64,000 nucleotides of DNA from Lacrimispora sphenoides JCM 1415 (GCF_900105615.1 NZ_LT630003.1:3100001-3164000), one strand, 5' to 3'; shown: positions 25,447 through 33,758, counted from the first letter of the stretch. Made by a program: numbers and translations. Notes: a model not told the origin generated them from the sequence alone.

Positions 25447-28170
25447 TTAAGCTCGTGTTACAGACACCGCACAAACCTTGTATTCCGGAATGCGGGCGAT
25501 ATCATCGATCACAAAATTCGTGATTTTATTAACATTTCCGTCTGCAAAATGGAAGGTCATAAATACTTCGGAAGGCATCATCTTATCTCCTACCACCGCC
25601 CTGGATTCAATTTCACCCCGGCGGGAGGATACTTTGACTTTGTCCCCGTCCTTAATTCCCAGCATGGCTGCATCTCCCTGGTTGATCTCAATATAGGAAT
25701 CTCCGCAGATTTCATTTAAGCCTTCGGTTCTGCCTGTCATGGCTCTGGTGTTATAATGGTAGAGCATGCGGCCTGTGACCATCATAAACGGATAATCATT
25801 GTCAGGAAGCTCCTTGGACGGCCGGTACTTTGCCGGATAAAAATATCCAAGGCCCCGTGAAAATTTTCCAACGTGCATGATATACGTGCCTTTGCTCTCT
25901 TTGTCCAGGCAGGGCCACTGAAGTGTCTCCCCCCGGTCCAGCCTCTCAAAGCTGATGCCTCCAAAGGCAGGGGTTACGCTGGCGATTTCATCCATGATCT
26001 CAGCCGCTGTTTTTTTCTCGCAGGGATAACCCATACGGTTCATGACATCATAAAAGATGTCCGTATCCAGGCGCATCTCTCCTTCCAGAGTCACCGCTTT
26101 GCGTACTCTCTGCACCCGGCGTTCCGTATTGCTGAAGGTTCCCTCCTTTTCCCCATAGCTGGTTCCGGGCAGAATCACATCGGCATACCGGGCCGTTTCT
26201 GTCATAAACAGCTCCTGCACCACAAGAAAGTCCAGACTTTCCAGGGACTTGGCAACATGGCCCGTATCCGGATCCGTGACCATGGGGTCTTCTCCGAAAA
26301 TATAGAGTCCTTTGATCTTCCCTTCTATGGCTTCCGGCAGCACCTGGGTGGACATGAGTCCCGTGGTTTCACTTAAAGGAACTCCCCATGCCCTTTCGAA
26401 TTTTTCCCGAACCTCTTTGTTTGCCACCTTTTGGTATCCCGGGAAATCATAGGGCATACAACCCATGTCACAGGCGCCCTGTACATTATTTTGCCCTCTG
26501 AGCGGGTTGATGCCGCAGCCTGATTTTCCTATTTTCCCGACCACCATGGCAAGATTTGACAGGCTCATAACGCCCTCTGTCCCCGTGGTATGCTCTGTGA
26601 CTCCCAGGCAGTAAATGATAGGCGCTTTTTTCGCCCTGGCGTACATCCTTGCGGCTTTGCGGATATCCTCTGCATCAATATGGCAGATCTCTGCGACCTT
26701 TTCCGGCGTATAATCTTTCACGATTTCCGCCAGCTCCTCAAACCCTTCGGTCCGCTCCCGTATATAGTCCATGTCCGCAAGGCCTTCCTTGATAATGACA
26801 TGGATCATCGCGTTTGCAAACGCAATATTGGTTCCAGCCTTGATTGGCATATGGATGACCGCATCTTTAACCAGATCGATCTTACGCGGGTCCACCACAA
26901 TAATCTGCGTGCCCCTCTTAATTGCCTGCCGGATCTGTGTGCCGACCACGGGGTGGGCCTCGGTTGGATTGGAGCCTATGAGTAAAATCAGGTCAACATC
27001 CTCCGTAATGTCCCGGATGGGATTTGTCATGGCTCCGGAACCCAGGGTCATAGCAAGGCCATGGACGGAGGCGGAGTGACAGACTCTTGCGCAGTTATCT
27101 ACATTGTTGGTTCCAAAAGCGGCCCTCATCATTTTCTGGAAAACATAATTGTCCTCATTGGGAGCCCGGGAGCAGGAAAAGCCGGCATTGGCATCCGCTC
27201 CATACTTCTTTTTAATTTCTGTAAACCGGCGGGCGATTAAATCCAGGGCTTCATCCCAGCTTGCTTTCTCAAATTTCCCGTCCCGTTTGATAAGCGGATG
27301 GGTAAGACGGTCTCCGGAATGAATGAACTTATAGGAACCGAATTTGCCCTTTACACACAAAAGCCCTCTGTTTGACGGTCCGTAAGCCGGGTCAACCCCC
27401 ACGATCCGGTTATTCTTCACCAAAAGATCCATCTGGCAGCCTGTGGCGCAATGGGGGCAGGTCGTCCGTACCTTTTTAACCTCCCAGGCCCTGTAATGCC
27501 TCTGCTGATCCTTAGAGGAAAGAGCTCCTGTGGGACAGTTTGACACACAATTTCCGCAGGATTCACAAATGGACTCTCTCCACGGAAGCTGATAGCTGGG
27601 GCTCATGCGGGTATCAAAACCGCGGTTGGAAACGCTGATAACATCACGTCCCTGCAGCTGCTGACATACCCTGGTGCAGCGCCGGCACATAATACATTTT
27701 TCAGGATGGAAGGAAAAGAAAGGATTGCTGCTGTCCGTTTCATTGGTCCCTACTCTCTTTCCATAGGGGAAGCTGGTTTTTTCCACACCGTATTCCAGAC
27801 AGTAATCCTGGAGTCTGCATTCCCCGTTGGAAGCACAGTCAAAGCAGCTGAGCACATGATTACTCAAAAGCAGATCCAGGATAAACCGCCGGGATTCCAC
27901 CACCCGATCCGACCTGGTGGATACTTTCATTCCAGGAGCACAGTGCTCGGAGCAGGAAGGGACCAGCCCTCCTTTTCGCCCGCCTTCGATTTCCACCACG
28001 CACATCCGGCAGGAACCGTCCGGTGCCAGTTCTTTCATATGGCAGAGAGTTGGAATCTCAATATCCAGTGTTTTACAGGCCTCCAGAATGGTGGTTCCCT
28101 TTTGTACGGCAATGGCGTGCCCGTCGATTTCCAGTTCAATCATAGAGTTGTTTTTCTCTGTTTCTAACAC
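25447..28170 (-). CDS. fdhA: NAD-coupled formate dehydrogenase catalytic subunit, 907 aa, Cys type
   Basis: A molybdopterin enzyme oxidising formate or reducing CO2. Domains in order: [2Fe-2S] ferredoxin (CHMKELAPDGSCRMC), a Cys-rich NuoG-type cluster site (CFDCASNGECRLQDYC), two [4Fe-4S] sites (CIMCRRCTRVC; CESCGNCVSNCP), then the FDH domain with its own [4Fe-4S] motif (CPHCATGC) and the active-site stretch NVDNCARVCHSAS. The Mo ligand is Cys 364 (codon TGT), not selenocysteine. I prefer GTG 28170, preceded by AAGGAGGAGGATACT; ATG 28191 lacks a ribosome binding site and overlaps the previous stop. Partners are the NuoF- and NuoE-like subunits upstream. Confidence 0.92.
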   Translation of the reverse strand: MLETEKNNSMIELEIDGHAIAVQKGTTILEACKTLDIEIPTLCHMKELAPDGSCRMCVVEIEGGRKGGLVPSCSEHCAPGMKVSTRSDRVVESRRFILDLLLSNHVLSCFDCASNGECRLQDYCLEYGVEKTSFPYGKRVGTNETDSSNPFFSFHPEKCIMCRRCTRVCQQLQGRDVISVSNRGFDTRMSPSYQLPWRESICESCGNCVSNCPTGALSSKDQQRHYRAWEVKKVRTTCPHCATGCQMDLLVKNNRIVGVDPAYGPSNRGLLCVKGKFGSYKFIHSGDRLTHPLIKRDGKFEKASWDEALDLIARRFTEIKKKYGADANAGFSCSRAPNEDNYVFQKMMRAAFGTNNVDNCARVCHSASVHGLAMTLGSGAMTNPIRDITEDVDLILLIGSNPTEAHPVVGTQIRQAIKRGTQIIVVDPRKIDLVKDAVIHMPIKAGTNIAFANAMIHVIIKEGLADMDYIRERTEGFEELAEIVKDYTPEKVAEICHIDAEDIRKAARMYARAKKAPIIYCLGVTEHTTGTEGVMSLSNLAMVVGKIGKSGCGINPLRGQNNVQGACDMGCMPYDFPGYQKVANKEVREKFERAWGVPLSETTGLMSTQVLPEAIEGKIKGLYIFGEDPMVTDPDTGHVAKSLESLDFLVVQELFMTETARYADVILPGTSYGEKEGTFSNTERRVQRVRKAVTLEGEMRLDTDIFYDVMNRMGYPCEKKTAAEIMDEIASVTPAFGGISFERLDRGETLQWPCLDKESKGTYIMHVGKFSRGLGYFYPAKYRPSKELPDNDYPFMMVTGRMLYHYNTRAMTGRTEGLNEICGDSYIEINQGDAAMLGIKDGDKVKVSSRRGEIESRAVVGDKMMPSEVFMTFHFADGNVNKITNFVIDDIARIPEYKVCAVSVTRA

Positions 28171-28190
28171 AGTATCCTCCTCCTTCTCCA

Positions 28191-29453
28191 TTAACAGATA
28201 CAGGCTTCGAATTCATCTCTGTAGCCGGCTAAGGCAGAATTCACAGAAACTGATACCGATTGGCCAAGTCCGCATGCGGACAAATAAGTAATATGTTCCA
28301 GCATCTTTTCAAGTCTTTCCAGATCCCCCGGCCTGCCTTTATGATGCTGAAAATTCTGAAGCAGCTCTAAAAGCCGAGTGGTTCCCAGCCGGCAGGGCGT
28401 ACATTTGCCGCAGGACTCATGGACAAAAAATTCCATGACACTTGTGATATAGTCCACAACGCTTACGCTGTCATCCAATACCACGATGGCACCGGATCCC
28501 ACTGCCAGCTTATGGGTCCAGAAATCTCCGTAATCATACAGGCAGCCCTTGATCTGCCCGCTGGTTCCGATGGGGCCGGACTGACCTCCAAAATGGCAGA
28601 ATTTAATGGGCCTCCCTGTGGAAGTGCCGCCTCCGTATTCCTCGCTGTAGAGAATCTCTTCAAGGGGCGTACCGAGCTGAATCTCATAAATTCCTCTATT
28701 TTTAATATGCCCGGATAAACAGATGAGTTTCGTGCCGCCCCCATCCTTTGTGCCAAGCTGTAAAAAAGCTTCTCCGCCCATATTGATAACAGCCGGAACA
28801 CAGGCGAAGGATTCCACATTGTTTACAAGCGTTGGCTTTAGATAAAGTCCCACATCAGCCAGATGGGGAGGTTTCACCCTTGGACGCCCGGTTTTGCCCT
28901 CCACCGAATTAAGAAGCGCCGAGTTCTCACCGCAGACATAAGCACCGCCGCCGGAAACAATGTGGAGCTGAAAGTCAAACCCGTCAATCCCCATAATCTT
29001 ATTTCCCAGATATCCGGCAGCCAGAGCGTTGCTTACCGCCTGATGGAACACTGCCTGGATGTGGCGGTATTCCCCCCTGATATATATGTAACCGTCGTTG
29101 GAACCGAAGACATACCCCGCGATCAGCATGCCTTCCATAATGCTGAGAGGATCCTTTTCTAACAGCAGCTTATCTTTAAAGGTGCCGGGTTCCCCTTCGT
29201 CTGCATTGCAGACAATGTATTTGGGAGCATCGGTGCTGCCGTATAAATGGCGCCATTTACGGCCTAATGGATAGGCTGCTCCGCCTCTTCCGCGAAGCAA
29301 AGCGGTATCCAGTTCTCCTAAAATATCCTCCCTGTCCATTGTTACGGCTTTTTGCAGTGCCGTAAAGCCGCCGTATTTTATATATTCCTCAACGGAAGTG
29401 GAATCCGTCATTTTTCCCAATCGTTTTAAAAGGACCGGTTCTTTCATTGCCAT
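28191..29453 (-). CDS. NuoF-like NADH-binding subunit of the formate dehydrogenase, 420 aa
   Basis: This is the flavin/NAD(H)-binding subunit: RGRGGAAYPLGRKW (NADH loop, about residues 54-67), CNADEGEPGTFKD, GAYVCGENSALLNSVEGK (FMN site), and a [4Fe-4S] motif ESCGKCTPCRLGT followed by a distant Cys. It lacks the N-terminal thioredoxin-like and the C-terminal ferredoxin domains of HydB/HymB-type proteins. It passes electrons between NAD(H) and the iron-sulfur chain of FdhA. ATG 29453 has AAAGGGGGAAACACA. It follows the NuoE-like gene by 19 bases and its stop codon touches the alternative fdhA ATG. Confidence 0.92.
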   Translation of the reverse strand: MAMKEPVLLKRLGKMTDSTSVEEYIKYGGFTALQKAVTMDREDILGELDTALLRGRGGAAYPLGRKWRHLYGSTDAPKYIVCNADEGEPGTFKDKLLLEKDPLSIMEGMLIAGYVFGSNDGYIYIRGEYRHIQAVFHQAVSNALAAGYLGNKIMGIDGFDFQLHIVSGGGAYVCGENSALLNSVEGKTGRPRVKPPHLADVGLYLKPTLVNNVESFACVPAVINMGGEAFLQLGTKDGGGTKLICLSGHIKNRGIYEIQLGTPLEEILYSEEYGGGTSTGRPIKFCHFGGQSGPIGTSGQIKGCLYDYGDFWTHKLAVGSGAIVVLDDSVSVVDYITSVMEFFVHESCGKCTPCRLGTTRLLELLQNFQHHKGRPGDLERLEKMLEHITYLSACGLGQSVSVSVNSALAGYRDEFEACIC

Positions 29454-29472
29454 TGTGTTTCCCCCTTTCAGC

Positions 29473-29958
29473 CTAAACGGCTATTTTGCCTCTGCGCAGG
29501 TCATCAATCAAAGCAGATATTTTTTCGTCGCTGAGATTTCCGAATACCGTATCCTTGATCTTAATGACCGGACCAATGTCGCAGGCGCCCACGCACGGAA
29601 TATAGTGGTAAGCAAAAAGACCGTCATCTGTCGTCTTACCCATGGGTACGCCAAGCTTTTTCTCCAGGGATAAACACACCTCTTCCGAACGGGAGAAATG
29701 ACAGGGCGAACTGTTGCAGATCTTAAGGACATATTTGGCCTGAGGTTTATCCTTTAGCATCGCATAATAGCTGACAATCTCATACACCCTGGTTTCGGTC
29801 ATATGCAGCTCTTCTGCAACCATGGCCGCAGTTTCTTTGTCAATACAGCCTTCTTCCGAAGCAAATTGAAGATCAATTAAAATTTCCAAAATGTTTTCCT
29901 GCTTAGCTCCATCCTGCCGGATGATCCTCAGCTTTTCTTCCCTTACCCTTGTATCCAT
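29473..29958 (-). CDS. NuoE-like [2Fe-2S] subunit of the formate dehydrogenase, 161 aa
   Basis: A thioredoxin-fold [2Fe-2S] protein, with cluster cysteines in CNSSPCHF and CVGACDIGP, preceded by a helical N-terminus. It is the third subunit of the NAD-linked complex. I choose ATG 29958 because AAAGGA stands eight bases before it; an ATG at 29979 has none. Even so the gene begins inside the 3' end of the formate transporter gene (stop 29903), an overlap of 56 bases, so translation is probably coupled. Confidence 0.88.
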   Translation of the reverse strand: MDTRVREEKLRIIRQDGAKQENILEILIDLQFASEEGCIDKETAAMVAEELHMTETRVYEIVSYYAMLKDKPQAKYVLKICNSSPCHFSRSEEVCLSLEKKLGVPMGKTTDDGLFAYHYIPCVGACDIGPVIKIKDTVFGNLSDEKISALIDDLRRGKIAV

Positions 29959-30781
29959 TGCAATGATCCTTTCTTTCATTTAATTTTACTTCACATTCCG
30001 TTTTGACATTCTCTTTCTGCCCATACATACAGAAGCAGGGTAGGGCGAAAACCAGCACTCCGCCAATGGCGTTGCCGATAAAGACAAACACCGTATTCTG
30101 CAGGTAATTAAGCCACGTGATCGAAGACTCACCGGAAAAGATTGCTGCCGGAATGACAAAAGCGTTTGCCACCACATGCTGGAATCCCAAGACCACAAAA
30201 ATCATAATAGGAAACCACATTCCCGCCATCTTTGCGGTAAAACCCTTTGCGCTGGTCGCAAACCATACAGCCATGCAGACAAAGATGTTGCAGCCGATGG
30301 CAGAAACCAGTGCCACCATAGGCGGATCGCTGATCTTAGAGTTAGCTACAGCCATGGTTTTGGCCAAAAAGGCTCCTTCCGTCAGACCCACAAAATGCCC
30401 GAACGAATAGGCAACGATTATACTTCCAACCATATTTCCTGCCATGACCACTACCCAGTTATAAGTTAAATCCCAAAATGAGATCTTTTTCTGGAACAAA
30501 CCGATGGCCATGGTCATCATATTTCCGGTGGCTAATTCTCCCCCAACCAGCACAATCGCCATGAGTCCCATGGGGAAAAGGCAGCCTCCGAGAAATGTTG
30601 CAAAGCTCCCCCACTGGGCAGGCATAGTTCCCTGTACACGTATGCAGGCCAAAAAGCCTTCTGCGATAAATGAACCGCCAAGAATAGAAAGTAAAAACAA
30701 TTTCATAAAAGACAACTTCTTTTTTATTTGGGCCTTATCTCCCAAAATATCCAAAACTTCTGCCGGACTAAAAAATCCCAT
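29903..30781 (-). CDS. Formate/nitrite transporter family protein, 292 aa
   Basis: A FocA/NirC-family channel with six membrane segments: LFLLSILGGSFIAEGFLACI, FLGGCLFPMGLMAIVLVGGEL, WVVVMAGNMVGSIIVAYSFG and later GFQHVVANAFVIPAAIF, the last carrying the conserved His of the family. Context with formate dehydrogenase makes formate the likely substrate. The C-terminal tail from about residue 265 is hydrophilic and Lys/Glu rich, and its last 18 codons overlap the NuoE-like gene, which could mean the tail is under little constraint. Start ATG 30781 follows GGGGGAAC. Confidence 0.88.
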   Translation of the reverse strand: MGFFSPAEVLDILGDKAQIKKKLSFMKLFLLSILGGSFIAEGFLACIRVQGTMPAQWGSFATFLGGCLFPMGLMAIVLVGGELATGNMMTMAIGLFQKKISFWDLTYNWVVVMAGNMVGSIIVAYSFGHFVGLTEGAFLAKTMAVANSKISDPPMVALVSAIGCNIFVCMAVWFATSAKGFTAKMAGMWFPIMIFVVLGFQHVVANAFVIPAAIFSGESSITWLNYLQNTVFVFIGNAIGGVLVFALPCFCMYGQKENVKTECEVKLNERKDHCNGYKGKGRKAEDHPAGWS

Positions 30782-30799
30782 GTTCCCCCCTATGTAACT

Positions 30800-31459
30800 T
30801 CATTCATTTTTTGTTGTTTTCAGGTTCCAATTTTGCACATCTTCCGGTGTGTTTAAATTTACGATAGCATTTATTTCCGTATCGCTTAAGCAATACAGCC
30901 CCACATTCAGGGCCGGAAAAGCACTGCGAGGCTTAAGTTCTCCTATCTCCATTTGCTTTTTAAAAACAGGAAGGCAGGACTTATGGTAAAAGGCGAGCAA
31001 AGGCTCTAATTTCCCCTGATGACTGCAGACCAAAACCTGTTCCTCTTTAAGCTTCCGGTACATTCGGCCGATCAGCCCAATATCCGGTAAAGGCATATCG
31101 CAGGCCATAATAAAAACGTATTCCGTCTGAACCTGCTCTAAAGCAGTGCTTATCCCGCCCATAGGACCCTTTTCCATGTAGTGATCCTCTAATATGCGAA
31201 ACTCCGTAAAATCCGTCCGGCCGGCAAACTTGGCTTTTGTATTGCTGACCAAAACCACCTGTTCAAAACGGCTTTGCAGCCTCCCCGCTGTCTGCAGCAG
31301 CAAATACTGCTCATCCTCCATCAAAAATGCTTTATCAAAACCCATTCTCCTGCTTTTGCCTCCGCATAAAATGGCGGCTGTTACATTTTCGATTTTTTTA
31401 TCTGCGCTTTCGAAAGAAATCACCTCCTGTTTTTGTTTTTTATGAAACTCTCCGGACAT
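30800..31459 (-). CDS. mobA: Molybdenum cofactor guanylyltransferase MobA, 219 aa
   Basis: Nucleotidyltransferase that joins GMP to Moco, giving the MGD cofactor used by formate dehydrogenase. Motifs: TAAILCGGKSRRMGFDKAFL (about residues 27-46, the MobA P-loop), EKGPMGGISTALE, FIMACDMPLP (metal Asp) and the C-terminal NLNTPEDV. An N-terminal extension of about 25 residues precedes the usual start; it contains an exact AGGAGGTGAT inside the coding region but no in-frame start after it, so I keep ATG 31459. First gene of the fdh operon, behind promoter 31512-31540. Confidence 0.88.
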   Translation of the reverse strand: MSGEFHKKQKQEVISFESADKKIENVTAAILCGGKSRRMGFDKAFLMEDEQYLLLQTAGRLQSRFEQVVLVSNTKAKFAGRTDFTEFRILEDHYMEKGPMGGISTALEQVQTEYVFIMACDMPLPDIGLIGRMYRKLKEEQVLVCSHQGKLEPLLAFYHKSCLPVFKKQMEIGELKPRSAFPALNVGLYCLSDTEINAIVNLNTPEDVQNWNLKTTKNE

Positions 31460-31464
31460 TGATA

Positions 31465-31483
31465 CCTAAAAAAATTTTTTAGG
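31465..31483. repeat. Palindrome at the mobA ribosome binding site
   Basis: CCTAAAAAA-A-TTTTTTAGG, nine-base perfect arms. In the transcript it would fold six bases before the ATG and take up the AGG of the weak ribosome binding site. A further CCTAAAAATA copy lies nearby on the same strand. Confidence 0.5.
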
Positions 31484-31511
31484 CAATAAAATATTTTTAG
31501 GTTGTTTTTTT

Positions 31512-31540
31512 ATATTAACACTCCATTGGTCATGTGTCAA
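31512..31540 (-). promoter_or_regulatory. Sigma-A promoter of the mobA-focA-nuoE-nuoF-fdhA operon
   Basis: Minus strand TTGACA, 17-base spacer, TAATAT. Leader about 46 bases. Confidence 0.7.
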
Positions 31541-31845
31541 TATGTACAAATTAGTATAACGGTTGTATCTTATTTTGTTTATAATACATAAATGTATATT
31601 ATTTTAGTTTTTTATCGTTATGTTTTTCTCAATTTCTTCCCGTCGTTTCCAGGACTTTTTTCAGGTAATATTTATAATTGTGTCATTGAAGCGCAGAATG
31701 CCTGGCTTTTTACTGGTTCAATAATAAAAATTAAGAAAAAGTTTTCTGCAAAGGCGTAAGCCAAAGGGATGCCGTCCTGAATATCAAAAAGTTTTTTTGT
31801 TAAATATATCACGCATTTTCGACGATTTTCCCCGTGTTTTCCATG
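31541..31845. other. Divergent intergenic region between the fdh operon and the mobB-like gene
   Basis: Contains a palindrome ATACAT-AA-ATGTAT (31584-31597), 44 bases upstream of the fdh operon -35 box, and a GGC-GTAA-GCC hairpin around 31754-31763 within purine-rich sequence. A GCAGAA/TTCTGC pairing encloses part of this. I could not match it to a known riboswitch. No credible gene. Confidence 0.35.
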
Positions 31846-31874
31846 TTGTGCCCATGTTAGGAACGTGTTATAAT
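31846..31874 (+). promoter_or_regulatory. Sigma-A promoter of the mobB-like gene
   Basis: TTGTGC, 17-base spacer, TATAAT; transcript start near 31881. Confidence 0.65.
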
Positions 31875-31945
31875 AAAAATAATTTTGCACAGAATGATAT
31901 TGGTTTTACCAAAAAAGTGCAGCAATTTATGAAAACGGAGCATAT

Positions 31946-32533
31946 ATGAGTACAGAAAACAAAACGCTTCTGCAAGCCATACATATGGTACTAATCGGAT
32001 CAACGGGACGGAACAGCGGAAAAACAACCCTGGCACTTCAGATTATCCATGCCTTTAAGGATACATTACCGGTTGTTGCATTCAAGCTGATAACCATAAG
32101 AAATCATGGGGATATATGCCCCAGAGGAGGACAGGGCTGCGGGATCTGCCAAGGACTGAAAGGTTCCTTTGACATCACGCTGGAGACCGGTACCGGAACA
32201 AAAGATACCATGCTTTTAAAAAAGGCCGGGGCAAATCAGGTTTATCTCATCCGTGCCTATAAGGAGAATTTAAGAGAGGCGTTAGAGGAAGCGCTGAAAC
32301 TGGTTCCAAAGGACGCCCTTATTCTTTGTGAATCCAACAGCGTACGACTGGTGGCTGAACCTGCTCTCTTTGTTATGATTCAAAGTACTTCTTCCAGCAT
32401 AAAGCCTACCGCTGAGGCAGTAATGGAGTACGCAGATGTAATTCTTCCACAAGATGAAGTTTGCTTTGATAATTTTGTTCAGGGGGAAATGTATCAGAAA
32501 ATAAAATCGAATTTTTCAGAACTGAACCAATGA
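31946..32533 (+). CDS. MobB-like P-loop NTPase linked to molybdenum cofactor genes, 195 aa
   Basis: A P-loop protein: GSTGRNSGKTTLALQII (about residues 18-34), a Cys-containing loop CPRGGQGCGICQGL (about 56-70) not typical of classical MobB, and SVRLVAEPALFVMIQ later. It resembles the small GTP-binding MobB-type family that assists MobA, and the divergent position opposite mobA supports that. The three clustered cysteines could bind a metal or an iron-sulfur cluster; that is speculation. ATG 31946 follows ACGGAGCATAT; promoter at 31846-31874, terminator at 32537-32564. Confidence 0.72.
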   Translation: MSTENKTLLQAIHMVLIGSTGRNSGKTTLALQIIHAFKDTLPVVAFKLITIRNHGDICPRGGQGCGICQGLKGSFDITLETGTGTKDTMLLKKAGANQVYLIRAYKENLREALEEALKLVPKDALILCESNSVRLVAEPALFVMIQSTSSSIKPTAEAVMEYADVILPQDEVCFDNFVQGEMYQKIKSNFSELNQ

Positions 32534-32536
32534 AAT

Positions 32537-32564
32537 GGAGCCGGGCTTTAAAAAGCCCGGCTCC
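32537..32564 (+). terminator. Terminator of the mobB-like gene
   Basis: Perfect 13-base arms GGAGCCGGGCTTT / AAAGCCCGGCTCC with a two-base formal loop, followed by TAAACGTTTT. The stem is strong, the T-tract weak. Confidence 0.75.
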
Positions 32565-32641
32565 TAAACGTTTTAAATTGAGACCAGCCATAGAACAGGC
32601 TCCAAGTCCCAACTTCTCTTAATTGTCCCATACATAACTAT

Positions 32642-33376
32642 TTATTCAAGCAGCTCAGAAATCATTTTTTTATAGTTATTTGTAAAAGCTTTTGTAATAA
32701 TGTAATGCTCCGTTTCTTCCAGTTTAACAGTTTTAAACCCCTTATCATCAATCTGGTATATCGTTGCATTGGGAAATGCCATTAAAATAGGAGAATGTGT
32801 TGCAATGATAAATTGTGAATTTCTCTCAACCAATTGATCGATCAGGCATATCAAACTCATCTGTCTGGAAGGCGAAAGTGCTGCTTCCGGTTCATCCAAA
32901 ATATAAAGTCCATTTCCGCCAAATCGATTCTTTATTAACGAAAGAAAACCTTCTCCATGGGACTGTTTGTGTAAAGATATTCCTCCATAACTATCTAATA
33001 ATTGAACATCGCTGTCAAGCTCATCAATATTTGTAGATACATTATAAAAGCTCTCTGCCCGGTAAAAGAAACCATCTCTTGCTTTAACATGGCTTTTTGA
33101 TAAAACTAAATAATCTGATAATTGAGAATGTGTATCCTTCGTCGAGAAATTAAAGTTCCTTGTTCCACCTTCCGGATTAAATCCAGAAGCAATGGCCAGG
33201 CTTTCTAAAAGAGTCGACTTACCTACTCCGTTCTCACCCACAAAAAAAGTAACATCTGTAGAAAATTTCAATTCCTTTTGTTCAATAAGTTGTTTTATTG
33301 CAGGTATATTAAACTCATATTTAGAATCATTATATTCCTTTTTCTTATTAAAATAAACAGATTTAATGTATATCAT
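32642..33376 (-). CDS. AAA-family (ABC/SMC-type) ATPase, 244 aa
   Basis: A single ABC-like ATPase domain: Walker A GENGVGKST (about residues 48-56), signature-like SHGEGFLSLI, Walker B GLYILDEPEAALSP and the switch His in IATHSPILM. No membrane segment, no nuclease or TOPRIM domain. Such small stand-alone ATPases occur both as housekeeping genes and as parts of anti-phage or retron systems; no partner gene is adjacent. ATG 33376 follows TAGGTGAGTTGACT; a TTG at 33382 is dispensable. Its codon use is more AT-rich than its neighbours, suggesting recent acquisition. Confidence 0.85.
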   Translation of the reverse strand: MIYIKSVYFNKKKEYNDSKYEFNIPAIKQLIEQKELKFSTDVTFFVGENGVGKSTLLESLAIASGFNPEGGTRNFNFSTKDTHSQLSDYLVLSKSHVKARDGFFYRAESFYNVSTNIDELDSDVQLLDSYGGISLHKQSHGEGFLSLIKNRFGGNGLYILDEPEAALSPSRQMSLICLIDQLVERNSQFIIATHSPILMAFPNATIYQIDDKGFKTVKLEETEHYIITKAFTNNYKKMISELLE

Positions 33377-33458
33377 AGTCAACTCACCTATATCGAAACA
33401 GAAGATCCTCTGGCAGCTTTCCTAAGTATCCTTTTTCCTCCCCTAACAGTCCAAAAAA

Positions 33459-33482
33459 GGGAAATCATCTCCCTGATTTCCC
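33459..33482 (-). terminator. Terminator after the 79-aa membrane protein gene
   Basis: Nine-base arms GGGAAATCA / TGATTTCCC with a six-base loop; TTTTTTGG follows on the minus strand. Confidence 0.8.
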
Positions 33483-33489
33483 CTTCCCT

Positions 33490-33729
33490 TTAATGCGATT
33501 CCCCCATGGTTTCCGGCGCCACTGTCCGGCTGGTTTCCAAAGGAGATTCAGAGGTCTTACTTCCCTCCCAGTACCGGTAGCCAAACACGCCCCCAACCGT
33601 AAGGCAAACCAGTAGAAACAAGGCAAGCAGAATCCTGAGAACCCCTATAAGGATCTCCCGTCCCTGGTTTCTTCTGCGCCTCCGGCTGCGGCTGCGTCCT
33701 CTCATCCTATCATATTCTTCCGGTTTCAT
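33490..33729 (-). CDS. Small basic single-pass membrane protein, 79 aa
   Basis: An Arg-rich N-terminus (RMRGRSRSRRRRRNQGR, about residues 9-24) precedes one membrane helix (about 25-50, ILIGVLRILLALFLLVCLTVG) and a Ser/Thr-rich tail. By the positive-inside rule the basic part is cytoplasmic. I recognise no family. It lies 29 bases after the PrsA-like gene, probably in the same transcript, and ends at the hairpin 33459-33482. Ribosome binding site GGGGAAAACTACAG is moderate. Confidence 0.65.
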   Translation of the reverse strand: MKPEEYDRMRGRSRSRRRRRNQGREILIGVLRILLALFLLVCLTVGGVFGYRYWEGSKTSESPLETSRTVAPETMGESH

Positions 33730-33758
33730 CTGTAGTTTTCCCCATCCTTCCCCTATGG

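Noticed and set aside
27060..27110. Possible selenocysteine codon in the formate dehydrogenase active site
   Set aside because: The codon at the ligand position is TGT (Cys); no TGA and no SECIS-like hairpin follow.
31405..31430. Alternative MobA start after the internal AGGAGGTGAT
   Set aside because: No in-frame ATG, GTG or TTG follows at a usable distance; the nearby ATG is in another frame and stops at once.
31680..31800. Cyclic di-GMP-I (GEMM) or Moco riboswitch
   Set aside because: A GTAA tetraloop hairpin is present, but the conserved core sequences of both classes are missing, and the mobB-like promoter lies downstream of it.
31672..31890. 72-aa minus-strand frame between mobA and the mobB-like gene
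   Set aside because: It lies across the mobB-like promoter, lacks a ribosome binding site and has no protein-like pattern.
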